Source of the DNA: Isoetes taiwanensis
Lineage: Eukaryota > Streptophyta > Lycopodiopsida > Isoetales > Isoetaceae
Assembly (NCBI GenBank): GCA_021234155.1
Contig: JAJEKV010000002.1
Coordinates: 486,613 to 550,612, forward strand
Length of the DNA: 64,000 bases
Direction: 5' to 3'
Both the position numbers and the translations under genes were made by a program. Shown here piece after piece: positions 12,137-23,414 of the stretch (positions within the stretch are counted from its first letter, which is position 1; each line of letters starts with the position of its first letter). The notes beneath the pieces are model-generated. The model ran no database searches. It was not told the origin of the DNA and saw only the letters and a list, made by a program, of their open reading frames with translations.

Positions 12137-14554
12137 ATTTGTCCTTTTTTCAATGGTCTAACATCCAAGGGTTGCCAACAAAAGCCCTCTTTTTATTTTA
12201 GAGGCGTCACGGCAACCCTCGTGGATAGCATTTTAGGGCTACTGGTAAAGATATTGAAGGGCCGATTCGCCCGAGGGTTTCGCGTTATTAGAAGAATTTG
12301 AGTATAACGTAATTTGAAGAACCGCGTATCCGTGTTTTAGCCCCGTGCATGTCCGCACGGATCAAAAAATCTGCGGGAATTGGTGACCGTAGGGCGTGAA
12401 AGTATTACCCATCCGGCCAACAACTCCCTCGTGATGTAGCTTTTTTCCGAAAAATTCGTGGAGGAGTTAGAGTAGTTTCACAGAATAGGAGCTGCAATTA
12501 GATGGGATTTATCTTGCTACGTTTTTTCCCTAACCTCGCTCTTTATGCACGCAGCTTGTATGGCGCAAGTTAGTTTTAAGCAGCGAGGGGTTGCAACACC
12601 GATGTAAAATTTTATCTAATCTTCTTTCTTTTCCTCGTAATATTGTTAATTTCAAAAATCTCTTTGGTATAGAGTTCTCGAGGATACAGCAACGTACGTT
12701 CCGAGCTCAATTCGCTAATACGTTCTAGCCGATTTATGCCTTCAATGCGAATCTACTAAAGTGGTAATCGAGCTGGCATGGCGCTTCATCCAAGTATCCA
12801 TCATGATAGAAAGCTCGAAGTTTCATGGGCACATATTTTACCGTTTTTATGTCACGCTTTTGATCCTTAAGAGGGTCTCTGCGGGCAATTTATGGACAAA
12901 ATATTCTCACCCATCCAGCGTCCAGGCCGGATGGCGTCAACAAGATCATTTTGGACCCATGCGTAACCGGTGGTTAGCGCTTTACTCTGGCGACCGCTAA
13001 AATAGTACTTGAGCTACGATGGTTTGGTAGGCTTAGCAAGGGACGAGGGAAAGTCAAAGATTTTGATGATATTTTAGGTTTTTTGCATACGAGAGGCATA
13101 CCTCGTTATGTTATGTATCTTCTCACCGTGCTATGGTTCTATCTTGTTACGCTTTGGTCTATTGCGAAATCTTCAATGGAATTCATCTTTCCTCGTGAGA
13201 AATACCACCCTCTAATCGGTGTTGGTCAAGCTTCAGTCCCTTAATCTTTTTCGCAACAGCACCTCGTCCGGTCGATTCCAAAACTCTTTGGGATACGGTA
13301 AGCTTGTTTACAGATTGAACATCTCAATAACAACCTAACAAAAGTTCTCTCACTCTTTCATTCCTCGCTTCTTTTCTCAAGAACGCCCATTTCAAAGATT
13401 CACACTAAATCCGTCTTTGTGGACATCCTTTTGCTGGGCGTACCCACTTCTTCTCAAGCACCTCTAAGCAATATAGCTCCTCAATAAATTTGATCGTGGA
13501 CTAAAAATTTCGGCGAAATTGCCATGCCAAACATCTTGGCATCAACTGCTTTCTTTCTATTTCTTGTGGCAAAATTATCCGGTGGATTTCCGCAGCAAAG
13601 AAGTAGGAAGGATGGCCTTAAGTCCATCATACAAAATTCGCCTCTTTTCCTGAAATGAACACTCCTGCTACATACCAGCGACCGAAGTGGTAAGTAAATC
13701 GATCAGCTATGAAAACATAACTGAGTCGGGTGGCTTTGAACTGCATAGAGCTATTCTTGATTCCGGGTTAATGCTTGCCGCGGAAAAAGGTGTCCGGGCT
13801 TAACGGAAGGTGAGCCAATCCACGTGTACTGTAGAAGTTTTAGCTTTGATTCCGCATACATTTGTAGCTTTAGCTTTTGATTCCGGCATAAACCCAATAA
13901 GCTAGCGAGGAGATTCTTTACGCATTTAGATGATGTAAAGTCGACCTGTAGAGGATTATATGACGCATGGGACACCGGGTGGAAGTTTGGTTTTGCAAAT
14001 GGCTTTAGAAGCACAGCCTTTCTAGTTGAGAATTTTGAAAAGCCGATTTCGTTTGGACGTAGCTAATGGGCACAATGCTACCGATTACATTATTTTATAA
14101 AGGTTCATCCTTCCAATGAGCTTTATACTTCCAGTGAAATTTCACCTACTATCCCTTCTAAGAATTATCTTATCTCTCATTTTCTTCATTAAAGTGCATT
14201 GAAGCGCTCTCTCGCTTGTGCTAAAGTATTCTCTCTCAGACTATTCTCATGGTTCAAAAAATTTGTGTAAGATGTTGATATCTCTAGCACGCTTTACATT
14301 TATGGCATGATCCATTTCTATTTTATGTGTAAACTACCAATGCCTACAGCTTCTATTCAAATTAAGATTAAATTGAGCTGCTTTTGTTGCAACAATGCTA
14401 TTTAGGAATGATTTCAACACAATTTGAGCCGCATTGTTTACCGTTGTCGCTTTGGCTCTATAAATTATAAATTAAAATATATGTCGGTACAATACGGTCA
14501 AATCATTTTGTAATTTTATTTTATTTTGATTTTATTTTTATTTTATTTTCTTTG

Positions 14555-14945
14555 TAACCTCAAGGGCCAAAAAAATTTTGTAATATAAATAACCAAATAC
14601 AACTACTATGAACATTTACTAACACAAAACTATTACATTAGACATGTTTAAAATTCAATTCCCTTAAACCCTTTTGTTTAAAGTATATTCACACCTGGGT
14701 GACGTGAGGGGCAAAATGGTAGAGCCCCCGTGAATTATGTTTTGCACGCATGTAAATCAACACCATGTAGTATATTGCCCTCGGAATCTTATAGTATTTC
14801 TACAAATCTTGTTATACAAGATAACAAATTCTATACATCCATATCCCACAAACGGTTGTAAACTTTAAAATGGTAGATTAAGAAATAAGGGGTGAATATG
14901 CCTATCCACAATGCCTCGCTCCTGAATCACCCCCGCGGTGAATAT
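14555..14945. repeat. Inverted-repeat (MITE-like) remnant in copy B
   Basis: Counterpart of 2370-2750. The left end shows cctcaagggccaaaaaaatt, then aacacaaaactattacatta and the C-rich ttcccttaaaccc. The right side shows aatcacccccgcggtgaata, the inner edge of the inverted repeat, with the outer part missing. Confidence 0.55.
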
Positions 14946-16999
14946 CTAGCAATATGCTCTTTTGTGATTTTATATGCTTTTGGCATGGTTTCATATGATT
15001 TCATGCATGATTATACCAGGTATACACCAAGATATCTAGAGTGCACCCCATATTTTATTGTCTAAATTCCATATCATCAATGGTTTTACCCCTTTATTTT
15101 ATTCCTCTATTTTTCTTGCGAATCTTCTATTTCTTTCACTCTAGTTGCCTTTAGGGTTATTTATGAAGATGCTTGGGAACATGTACAAGTGTTTTAATCA
15201 AATGTTAAACATGGTCTATGTTTAAAAAAAAAAGTGTGTGGTTCACATCTCTATTTTCCCCGAATCTCGCTACCTAAAAGCAAAATATTAGGGCTACTGA
15301 AATGTGATTAGCTCTTGAGGGTTTGTTTCCGGATTTTGGTCTGCGGCTTCATTCTGTTTGGAGCCGAAATCGCCTTGGTTGTAGCGTATGGGAGGTCTGC
15401 CAAATGATTTTGCTTGGAGTCGGTAAATTGGCTCTCGTTGTTTGCAGCGTATGGTGACTTTGCAGCGGATTGCTCGGTCCTGGTGGTTTGTGGAGGTCGA
15501 GTATTGGAAATCGCTTTGGGTTCAAACTCAAACCTTTTCATGGAAATGTATCAGTTTTTCCGACAAATCGCCTCGCTCCCATGTTGAGAAAATTTGAAGC
15601 TGTGCATAATTTTGTCTTTTAAATGTAGTTTGCCATGTTTTGGATAATATGGCAGTTGGTCTCTAGATAATTACTTTTCTGATAGCATGTGGTTGCCTTT
15701 TTGTCTTGTCCGGTGCTTTAATCAAAGAACCGGCAGCTGGTACCCATCCATGGAATCGTCCAGAGGAATGTAAAAACAAATCCAGGGCGTGCGTTTTAAC
15801 ACGATTTTTAAGTCCCATTATTTACTTCTACCTAATTCTTTATGGGCAAAGATTCTGCTATTAAGAAACCGGACCATATTTTTATCGCCAGTTTTTCAGC
15901 GCTCTGTATTGGTCGACCTTTTATCATGCCGCGGAGTTTGTTGGATTTTACATATAGGCATGCTCCATAAGATATTGTCCTCGAGTATTTTCCGCTTCCA
16001 ATATGGGCATGCCATTCGATTAGGGTATGGTGCCAAACTGCCTAATTAGTAGCTCTATCGGCGGACGAGGCATAAAATTACTATTTAGACTTGGAGGCAT
16101 GGGGCTGATTCTTCAATCTTAGGTTTTTAGGATGCCATCCAAATACCTTTCTCGCCGCTCATGGGTTTTGGGCTCGGAAGATCAGTAAAGAGATTCGGGT
16201 TTCCTCCCACGCTTTTCTAATCAGAAAGTATGTGTGGGCAATACCAAGCTTTCCCTTTGTTGTCAACCCTCAAGATGACCTCGCTTCTAGGTCGCCCGAC
16301 CGATTATCTACATACCGATATATATTTCCCTCTTAACTTAGCATGTAAGGTAGGATCCATAGGAGCATAAGTGAACTAAATGAGCATATAAGAAGGGGTA
16401 GATTTTCCTTTGAAATCTTTTGGGTTGGCCGACAAATTTCACTGTGGAATTATGCAATGAGCATAATTAGTGGCTTCTTTCTTTGCGTACTCTTGCATGT
16501 AGCCGAAGGCCATCTAACATCTAGATCGGGCCACTCCAATGGTATCTAGATTAGCCAAGCTTCGAGATGAGGAGGATGGTTGCATGCTCATGGACAACTA
16601 TTAGCTTGCATCCACATGATGCTGCATTCACATACAAATAACGGGTAAAAACTCCTGATGATCATTCTACCCTTGCGTGGTCTTCTTCATTACTTCTCCG
16701 GGTCCTTCCATGTTTTATTGCAAGGGATATTCTTCTTATCTTCAAGGATTTCAATCATACTATTTCAGACTTTCAAAGGTATTTCCGCATCATGGCATCA
16801 TCCACAGTGCAAGATCCGTGATAGTATATGGTCAAGCTTTCCTACTACCTCCATATGGTTCTAGTTTCTGGTGCATATTCCGCCTACCTAAATTTGGACA
16901 ATGAGACTAGTGATGGTAGAAACACGCCCTGCCTCTGGGCAGAAGGTCACCCAAATTACTAAAATTGTCTATATCTACAATTCCTCTACACTATCCTTA

Positions 17000-17765
17000 A
17001 GGCCCCTCGTAGGGCTGTGAAATTTTTAGTTAACACAAACTATTAATATCAACCAACATTATTAACACACGCCATTGATTTGATTATTATTTAATTGTAA
17101 TCATTAAACTTTATAGAGGGGTTACTCCCAAAATGAGTCTGAAATTATTACCATACATGTACTGCATCGAATATCTTCTATTTCATGGATGAAGTCTTCG
17201 AATTCCAGAAGATTTTGCAAATTTCCATATATAAGAGGTTGTAATTATTGTGTCTAGGATCAAAGAGGAGGTCGGGTTCAGATCTTTCAATGTTTGTAGG
17301 CGTTCATTCGAAGTTGTTGCCCTGAGTAACCCCTCGCGTGAACAGTAACCCAAACCAAAGGGGGTTTTAAGGGGGAATTTAATTTTAAACATGTCACACC
17401 TGGGTTACTCCCGCAACGAGCCTGGATGGGCATATTTGCCCTATCCAAGATCCGGACCGCATTATAAAGCATCCCTCGCTTGCGGGGGTATGCATGTACA
17501 AGTTTTTGCATACCGTGATAATAAAGTTTGCAAAATAATTAAGATTTGAGAGAATGTACTTAATGGTGCTAATTTTGCATGTATTGTAAATATATTTTGG
17601 GCTCACGCTTTCCACGAACCGTGAATAAACACCCAAACTCGGGTAAAATTTAAAGGGGATTTGAATTAAATGTGTTAAATGCAATAGTTGAAGTGTTAAT
17701 AATGTTAATGGTAGCTGTGTATTTATTTCATTATATGTACCTTTTACCCTTTCGGCCCTAACTAA
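17000..17765. repeat. Inverted-repeat (MITE-like) element with both ends, copy B
   Basis: The left end is ttaaggcccctcgtagggct followed by AT-rich sequence with ttaacacaaactattaatat. The right end, read on the minus strand, is ttagggccgaaaggg followed by a similar AT-rich stretch with accattaacattattaac. Just inside the right end are two copies of the acccaaacc/aaggggg block (about 17345 and 17630). The flanking tta/taa could be a 3-base target duplication as in PIF/Harbinger-type elements, but the inverted-repeat edges are too degraded to be sure. Confidence 0.55.
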
Positions 17766-18884
17766 AGCAAACATAGGTAAACTCAAGTGCTTCCAAACAT
17801 GGCTATCTAGCATCAATTACTGCGCTAACAATAACATCAAGATGTCAAATTATTCATCAAGATACCAAGCATTTCTTCAAATATACGCGAAACACAATCG
17901 CTATAAAATGGGCAAAAACAATAATATCATAAGGTTTATCGAAAGGAGCCATGATTTCCAAAAGAGATAAAGCCAAGATAACCAAAGATGGGCATCCCTG
18001 CATCTCTACTGGTTGCCTTGCAAGCAAATCCATAGGGATCATGAAGAAATGTACATGATTTATGGCTTCGGATCAGCTCTATCGCTTTGAGATTGTTGTT
18101 CCCATTACTTTTAACCCAAGCCTATTCCAAAATTTCTTTGTGGGAGAGATCTTCATGTTTCCCATCCATGTGTAGAGGGAACATAACATTAGAGCCAGGG
18201 CCCCAAGCTCTCGCCTCTAAATAAGTCATGCCAGAGCCAATTTATGCCGCGGCAAAATGAAAAACCATAAGTCTCCAGAAGATCGCTCAGATCTCCTTTG
18301 GGCAGTGACAAACCAACAAAGCTATGTGCCGCCGAGAAGACCTACACCCTCGTTATCAATGCTCTCATACCAGTTTTTTCTTCAAGAAAAGGATATGGGA
18401 ATTTCATGTGCTATTACAAGAGAAAGTTCAAAATCTAAACTCCGATATAATGATCTCCCATTGTCAATATGCAATCCACCGGCCCCTTCATAGCAATTTT
18501 GAAATAATGGTGACTCCTCGCGGATCATAGCGCGGTCTTGTGGCCCAAGAATATACAATTAAAATGCAAGCCTTTATCAACAACATTCTATGCAACTACC
18601 TAATTCCACGCTTTGATCGTGTTTTGGGGCGCGGAATTCTAAATCGTATAGTTGCAACAAAGACTCCAACTACAAAGGAAGAAAGTCCAGATATGACATA
18701 TATCGGTAACGCAAGAAATCGAAATGGATTTTCTGTGACTTCAAATATTATATCCCAAATAAACTTTTCCATTATTCAGCTTCTACATACTGCGGAAATG
18801 TCCTTAGTGGCATAAATCTTACCGTTCCTCCACTCCAGTTCCTTTATCATTCCATATTAACATTCGTCATCGATTTTACCCCTT

Positions 18885-19060
18885 TCATTTCAACAACCAA
18901 TGGCTCACAACAAAGCCCCTTTTTGTGCTGCGGTGGTGCATAATGGCCAGCGCCATTGATTTTAGTCTTTTTTCAATGGTCAACAACCAATGGCTCACAA
19001 CAAAAGCCCTCTTTTGTGTGTGTGGTATAATGGCACGGAAGGGCTTGAAGGGCGATAGTG
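18885..19060. repeat. Short tandem duplication in copy B
   Basis: A block containing caacaaccaatggctcacaa, then gccc, a T run and gtggtgcataatgg, occurs at about 18890-18945 and again at about 18975-19035. Copy A has the same pair in degraded form (6715-6860). A related block opens the large repeat (1 and 12137), so this motif recurs within each unit. Confidence 0.6.
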
Positions 19061-20149
19061 CGCTCTCAATGGGCAACATATTTTATCATAACTTCTTTGA
19101 TCCAGAGCCTCGCTTTTGAGATGATTTTATTGTGTTGGAAAAGCCTTTCCTGAGATCTTTTGATAGTCTATGATATGGATACATGTTTGGTAAGTTATCT
19201 ATGCTAAAACAGCAATTTTTCGGCCGGGTTTGGTAGGCTTTCACATCCTACCATTAATACGATCAAGGCTTATTGATATTGTTTTATGGCTCATTTCAAT
19301 GAAGCTTGCAAAAATTACCATGCATTTTAGATTTTGAGGCGCTTATTAAGCAAATTCCAGTTGTTTCTAGATCCTTGTGCTAACAAGCGTAAAAGTTTTC
19401 CACTTTGGTTTCACCACAAGAATCCATGGAGGCCAAAGATCACGTTAAATCCAAATTGAAAAATGTTTGTGTATTAAGTGTTGCAAAACTTTATGACTTT
19501 CTAATAATGGGATCAATCCTTCTATCTTTATGGTAACTTTACTTATGTTCTATTTGTTTTATTGTGATCAAATTCAAAAGCTACGTGATGAAAGCCCCAA
19601 ATGAATTCTAGTTTTTCCGGGTTTGAATTTAAAATTTTTGTTTGTGCCTCTTTTATTTTCTCGTCTCTTCACTAATGCATCCTCGTGATTTGATCTTAGT
19701 AATGTTTAGGGACTAGAATTGGCAAGAAAGCTTGAAACATATATAATTTCCATGGTTGTAAATGAGCTGTGTTCACACTTTCTTAAAGCCGGGTTCAAAT
19801 TAAATTTTATTATTATCGCTAAAATGCTTAGTTTTATGTAGCTTCACATTCATTGAGTTTAAATGGTTGGACTCAAAGGCCTTAATGCTAAAGAAAACAC
19901 ATTTGCACTATTGAAACTTCATGTCATTAAGTTTAAATTGTTTGATTCAAAGTTGTTAGTGTTAAAATGTTCACTGCTGATACAAGGCTGGTTCAATCTC
20001 CATGACATGACTCCAATCTGGCCATCTTCTTAACAAATGTTCTTTATTCCAATCATAACTCTTCTAAATTACTTTTAATAACCTCGCTGACCTTTTTGAG
20101 GCTCCACAATTGCTATATATAATTTTTGTTGTTATGTTGTTCATCTCAA

Positions 20150-20420
20150 GGTCTTCAAGGGGCAAAAAATTTAGACAACACAAACCATTACATAAAACAC
20201 TTTTAAATTAAACTCTTTAAAACCCCCTCATGGTTTGGGTGCATATTCACACCCGGAGGGGGAGGTGGGGGTGATTGCCCTATGTCCTCCGGCGGCCACC
20301 TTTTTTTTGCAACACAAACCATTAACATCCAACATATAAAATTAAATCCCCTAAAACCCCCTCGTGGTTTGGGCATATTCACACGGGGGTGACCTCGGCA
20401 TCGAGAGCCATTGGATAGGC
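20150..20420. repeat. Nested inverted-repeat family ends in copy B
   Basis: Counterpart of 8015-8340. The first left-type end carries ttcaaggggcaaaaaattta, and the second starts near 20298 (tttttttgcaacacaaacca). Both run into the conserved gtttgggtgcatattcacac-type block. No right end is visible. Confidence 0.5.
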
Positions 20421-21345
20421 ATATTCATGAGTTATGCTTTGATTTAGACTCAGATAGCGATCCTCGTTTGTGGGGTATGCTCGTTTGTGGGGTATAAACC
20501 TCAAATGAGAACAAAGTGAAACTTCAAAGGGTATTTTTGATTTTCAACACATTATAGAAAAATAGAAGAGTATTTTGCAGCAAAAAGCTAGATTTTTAAG
20601 TCACGTAAATATTGATTATGTCACTGGAAGAAATTGTTACATTGTTATTTATTCATGATCCCTTTTCATCTTAAAACATTGATAACAACATCGTACAAGC
20701 TCAAGGTGCCTGTAGATTAAGTGTTTGTGTAAGCTATAGCATTCATCTCCAATTTATTGATACAAAACAAAACCTACTACAGATTTACCTTGAGATTTTC
20801 AAAAAGTGAAACAATCTATGTGAAATTTTGACACTTAAAAAAGGAAAAAAATTTACCTGACCAGGTAATTTGAAAAGAGAAAAGCACTCACATGTATTGC
20901 CATAAAACACCTTCCAGAAGACAGCAAGAAAGCACTCGAATGAACTACTGATAGATAGAAGAGTAGAGATTTCAAGATAGCAGACTAAACATGTTTTTGT
21001 GTCATATCCACCTGGAGGCTACAAAAAGTGGCTCTGGTAAATGAAACCCTTTCCAGTTATCTTACGATGTCAAACCCTAACGTTCATGTGCAAGCAGAGT
21101 TCCGAGCAGTGAGTGACAAACTCTGTACAGAAAAAGGTAAATTTCCTACATAATATAAGCTAGCAGGGAGCATTAAGCAAAAAACTAGTTTCTGTTTAAA
21201 ATGTGAAGAATTTCATGGTTTTTACCTAAAACTTCCTGAGTTTTTTTTTTTATATATATATATCAGAAATTCTTCATTTCAACAAGTAGGCTGCAAGGGT
21301 TTTCTGGAATTTATCGTTCACTAGTTCTGAGCTGCTAACCCGGGC

Positions 21346-22439
21346 CTCAGGCAAATAACCGCTAACCCGTGACTTCCAAATAACTTTCTATGAGTCTTAA
21401 CCAGAGTCCAAAAGCAAAATGAGTTGTAAGAGAATGGCAAAGGTGAAGTCCAACCAAAATTCTAAAGCAAAGCATTTTGTCATTGTCTCCTTTATACATC
21501 CAAATATGATGCTGATCCTTCCAAGGATTCTCTATTCACACTTGACAACGGATGTGCTCTTATGTCAGACACAATAACCAACCAAGAACTAAATCACCTA
21601 CTAACTCAAAACATACCAACGCCAGTCCCATAGCGATACTCCCCATTCCACTCCTTTCATTTATACCGAAATGATTGCATTATACATATCCCTCTCCCAA
21701 CTAATACGATAAGACAAATCGACCGAAGAAAAATATTGCTCTACTTCTTTCTGTGAGTCTATATAAGGGAAATTTCTGGATCATTGGTATGTTCACCTAA
21801 ACGCAAGGTGGAATCGAAGGTAGCATTCTACTTATGCCGAAATATGGACTGGGTTTCTAAGCCCATAATGAAAAAGAAAACTTTTGACCTCAACTTGGAT
21901 GTAGTGAAATTTTAATTCCATCCATTCAATAAGAATATCTCAATAATATCCAATCAACTCACCTCTCCAAGGGTTTACACTTCGGGCAACCCAAAAAGAC
22001 GGTACTAATGCTTTTGCAAAACGTAAATTATTAATGACTATGATACTTCTCATTGCATCTCGTAAAATTCCACCTTCCTTATGCAAGATAGTTTGTAGAA
22101 AGTCTATATGCATCAGGTGATGATAATTGAACTGAATTGAATCGGTATGCCATCACACTTAGCAAGGCGTTATTTGCTGTCTATTAGAGCTTTGATATGT
22201 CGAGACGAAAACTTTTGATTTATGTTTAACTAATGGTGACTTTTAACAAATCTAGTATCGTAAGGATGTTTTTTTATCTTTTGCGTATTGCTTCTTCAAG
22301 AGAGCCTTATAAAGATCCCAAGATTTTGAGCATGCCTTGAAGTTTAATAGACAAGAATATAGCTCACTATGATAATGTTTATGGGACAGACAAAGAGCCA
22401 TCTTTTTGGGGCTAATTTCTGGCCAATACCCATTGCTTA
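21346..22439. other. Intergenic stretch, no gene seen
   Basis: AT-rich sequence between the end of repeat B and the resumption of the RCC1 upstream block. A ccgctaaccc/gctaacccgg pair near 21340-21375 is a short direct repeat. No ORF longer than about 60 codons and no known motif was seen on either strand. Confidence 0.4.
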
Positions 22440-23150
22440 TATTGTTTTGTTATTTACATTCCTCACTTGGAGGTATGTGTCACTATTGCATTGCACCTAA
22501 CAAGAGGACATGACTTAGACTTACTCAAATCATGAACTTCTTTATTGTTCATCTTCTTTGCTCTTGAATTGGAAACTTCTCATGGTTCTAGTTACAACTC
22601 TTGCATTTACAGATGGTACTGTGGTAGTTGTCAAGTCCTATGTCAAGGTACATGTGAAGATGAGCTGCAGCTTGCTGCATAACTTTGCATTTAACTAGAA
22701 AATAATGATAGGGTACCTTTAATAGGTGGTAAATAGACCGCTGTTTGACAAAATCCTAACAAAGTCTAGTAGAACTCATGTTGGAACCGCTATACTACCT
22801 TCCCTAGATGGTCTTCACGAGAAATGTCTGGTTATCATATTAATTCATTATTATTGGAGAAAACATCATTGTTGCGAAATACAAATTTCATTCTTATTAT
22901 CATGTAAATACAAATTTCATTATCTTATTACAAAAAAAGGTTGTTGAAGTATCTTGAAGGATGGATACCCAAGAGATGGTAGTAGAGGCCGTAAGAAAAA
23001 ATTTAAACGAGTACCTTAATGCCAACTTTGGGCCAATCTAACCAAAGCAATTCCAATGACTACCTAATCAAGCCTGGCTTTTCTGCAAGTTACATCTAAC
23101 ACCACTACAAAACCCTGTACTGCTAAGAAACGATCATCGGATGATTTTTG
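22440..23150 (+). repeat. Duplicated RCC1 upstream block, left copy, second part
   Basis: This aligns with 43720-44340: both have tttacattcctcacttgg, then gtatgtgtcacta, ttcttt and ttgttcatcttctttgctct, and later the gaaggatgga/aagagatggtagta block. The left copy has about 95 extra bases (22830-22930) with aaatacaaatttcatt duplicated inside them, absent from the right copy. The block leads directly into RCC1 exon 1 in both copies. Confidence 0.8.
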
Positions 23151-23284
23151 CTTGAAACAGGGGAGCAGGGGAAGATGGTCAATTGGGTCTTGGAAATTTG
23201 GAAGATAAGGACTGGGCTCATCGCCTTGAGGCACTTTGAAGGCTTCATGTGGTTGACGCTGCTCCAGGAAGCGTGAATTGCTAG
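23150..23284 (+). pseudogene. Truncated RCC1-repeat gene, exon 1 only
   Basis: Read across frames, this encodes the first RCC1 blade: a GEDGQLG-type turn near 23170, then LEDKDWAH near 23205, ALEGF near 23230 and a VVAGSRNS-like end near 23265-23280. The right copy (44350-44500) encodes the same segment and goes on through LAICRDG. Here the match stops exactly after gctag (gttag in the right copy), where an LTR begins with tgttga. No downstream exons of this copy were found to the right of the inserted elements, so it cannot make the protein. It is a broken duplicate of the gene at 44340-49590. Confidence 0.75.
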
Positions 23285-23398
23285 TGTTGAAATCCATATC
23301 CTCTTGTTTACAAGATGTGACATGTGGGCTACGCTTATTTGTGTTAGGTAGATTTCAGATGAAATACACGCTTCCATGTGTTCCATTTCGCCAATGTC
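23285..23398 (+). repeat. Short 5' LTR of the inserted element
   Basis: About 114 bases, from tgttgaaatcc to gccaatgtca, directly before the primer-binding site. The sequence cttatttgtgttaggtagat and the later acacgcttccatgtgttc recur at 27888 and 28010. An LTR this short is unusual for a plant copia element, and internal deletion is possible. Confidence 0.55.
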
Positions 23399-23402
23399 AA
23401 TA

Positions 23403-23414
23403 TGGTATCAGAGC
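23403..23414 (+). other. Primer-binding site (initiator-Met tRNA type)
   Basis: The 12 bases tggtatcagagc are the standard plant copia primer-binding site, complementary to the 3' end of initiator methionine tRNA. Its place a few bases after a CA-type LTR end supports the LTR-element reading. Confidence 0.8.

Larger units (their letters stand above)
12137..21345. repeat. Large dispersed repeat, copy B
   Basis: This is the second copy of the 1-9230 unit, in the same orientation. It ends at the sequence after tttcaacaagtaggctgc (about 21270-21345), where homology with copy A stops. It sits between two halves of the RCC1 upstream block that adjoin in the right-hand copy (about 43690-43720), so it, or a larger segment containing it, interrupts that block. 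No coding domain was recognised on either strand; the ORFs within it are short, overlapping and not shared in frame with copy A. Confidence 0.8.

Noticed and set aside
6780-19040. LTR interpretation of the caatggtcaacaacc block that both opens the large repeat and recurs 6.8 kb later
   Set aside because: The similarity ends after about 70 bases, there is no primer site or polypurine tract, and the block occurs two or three times per unit.
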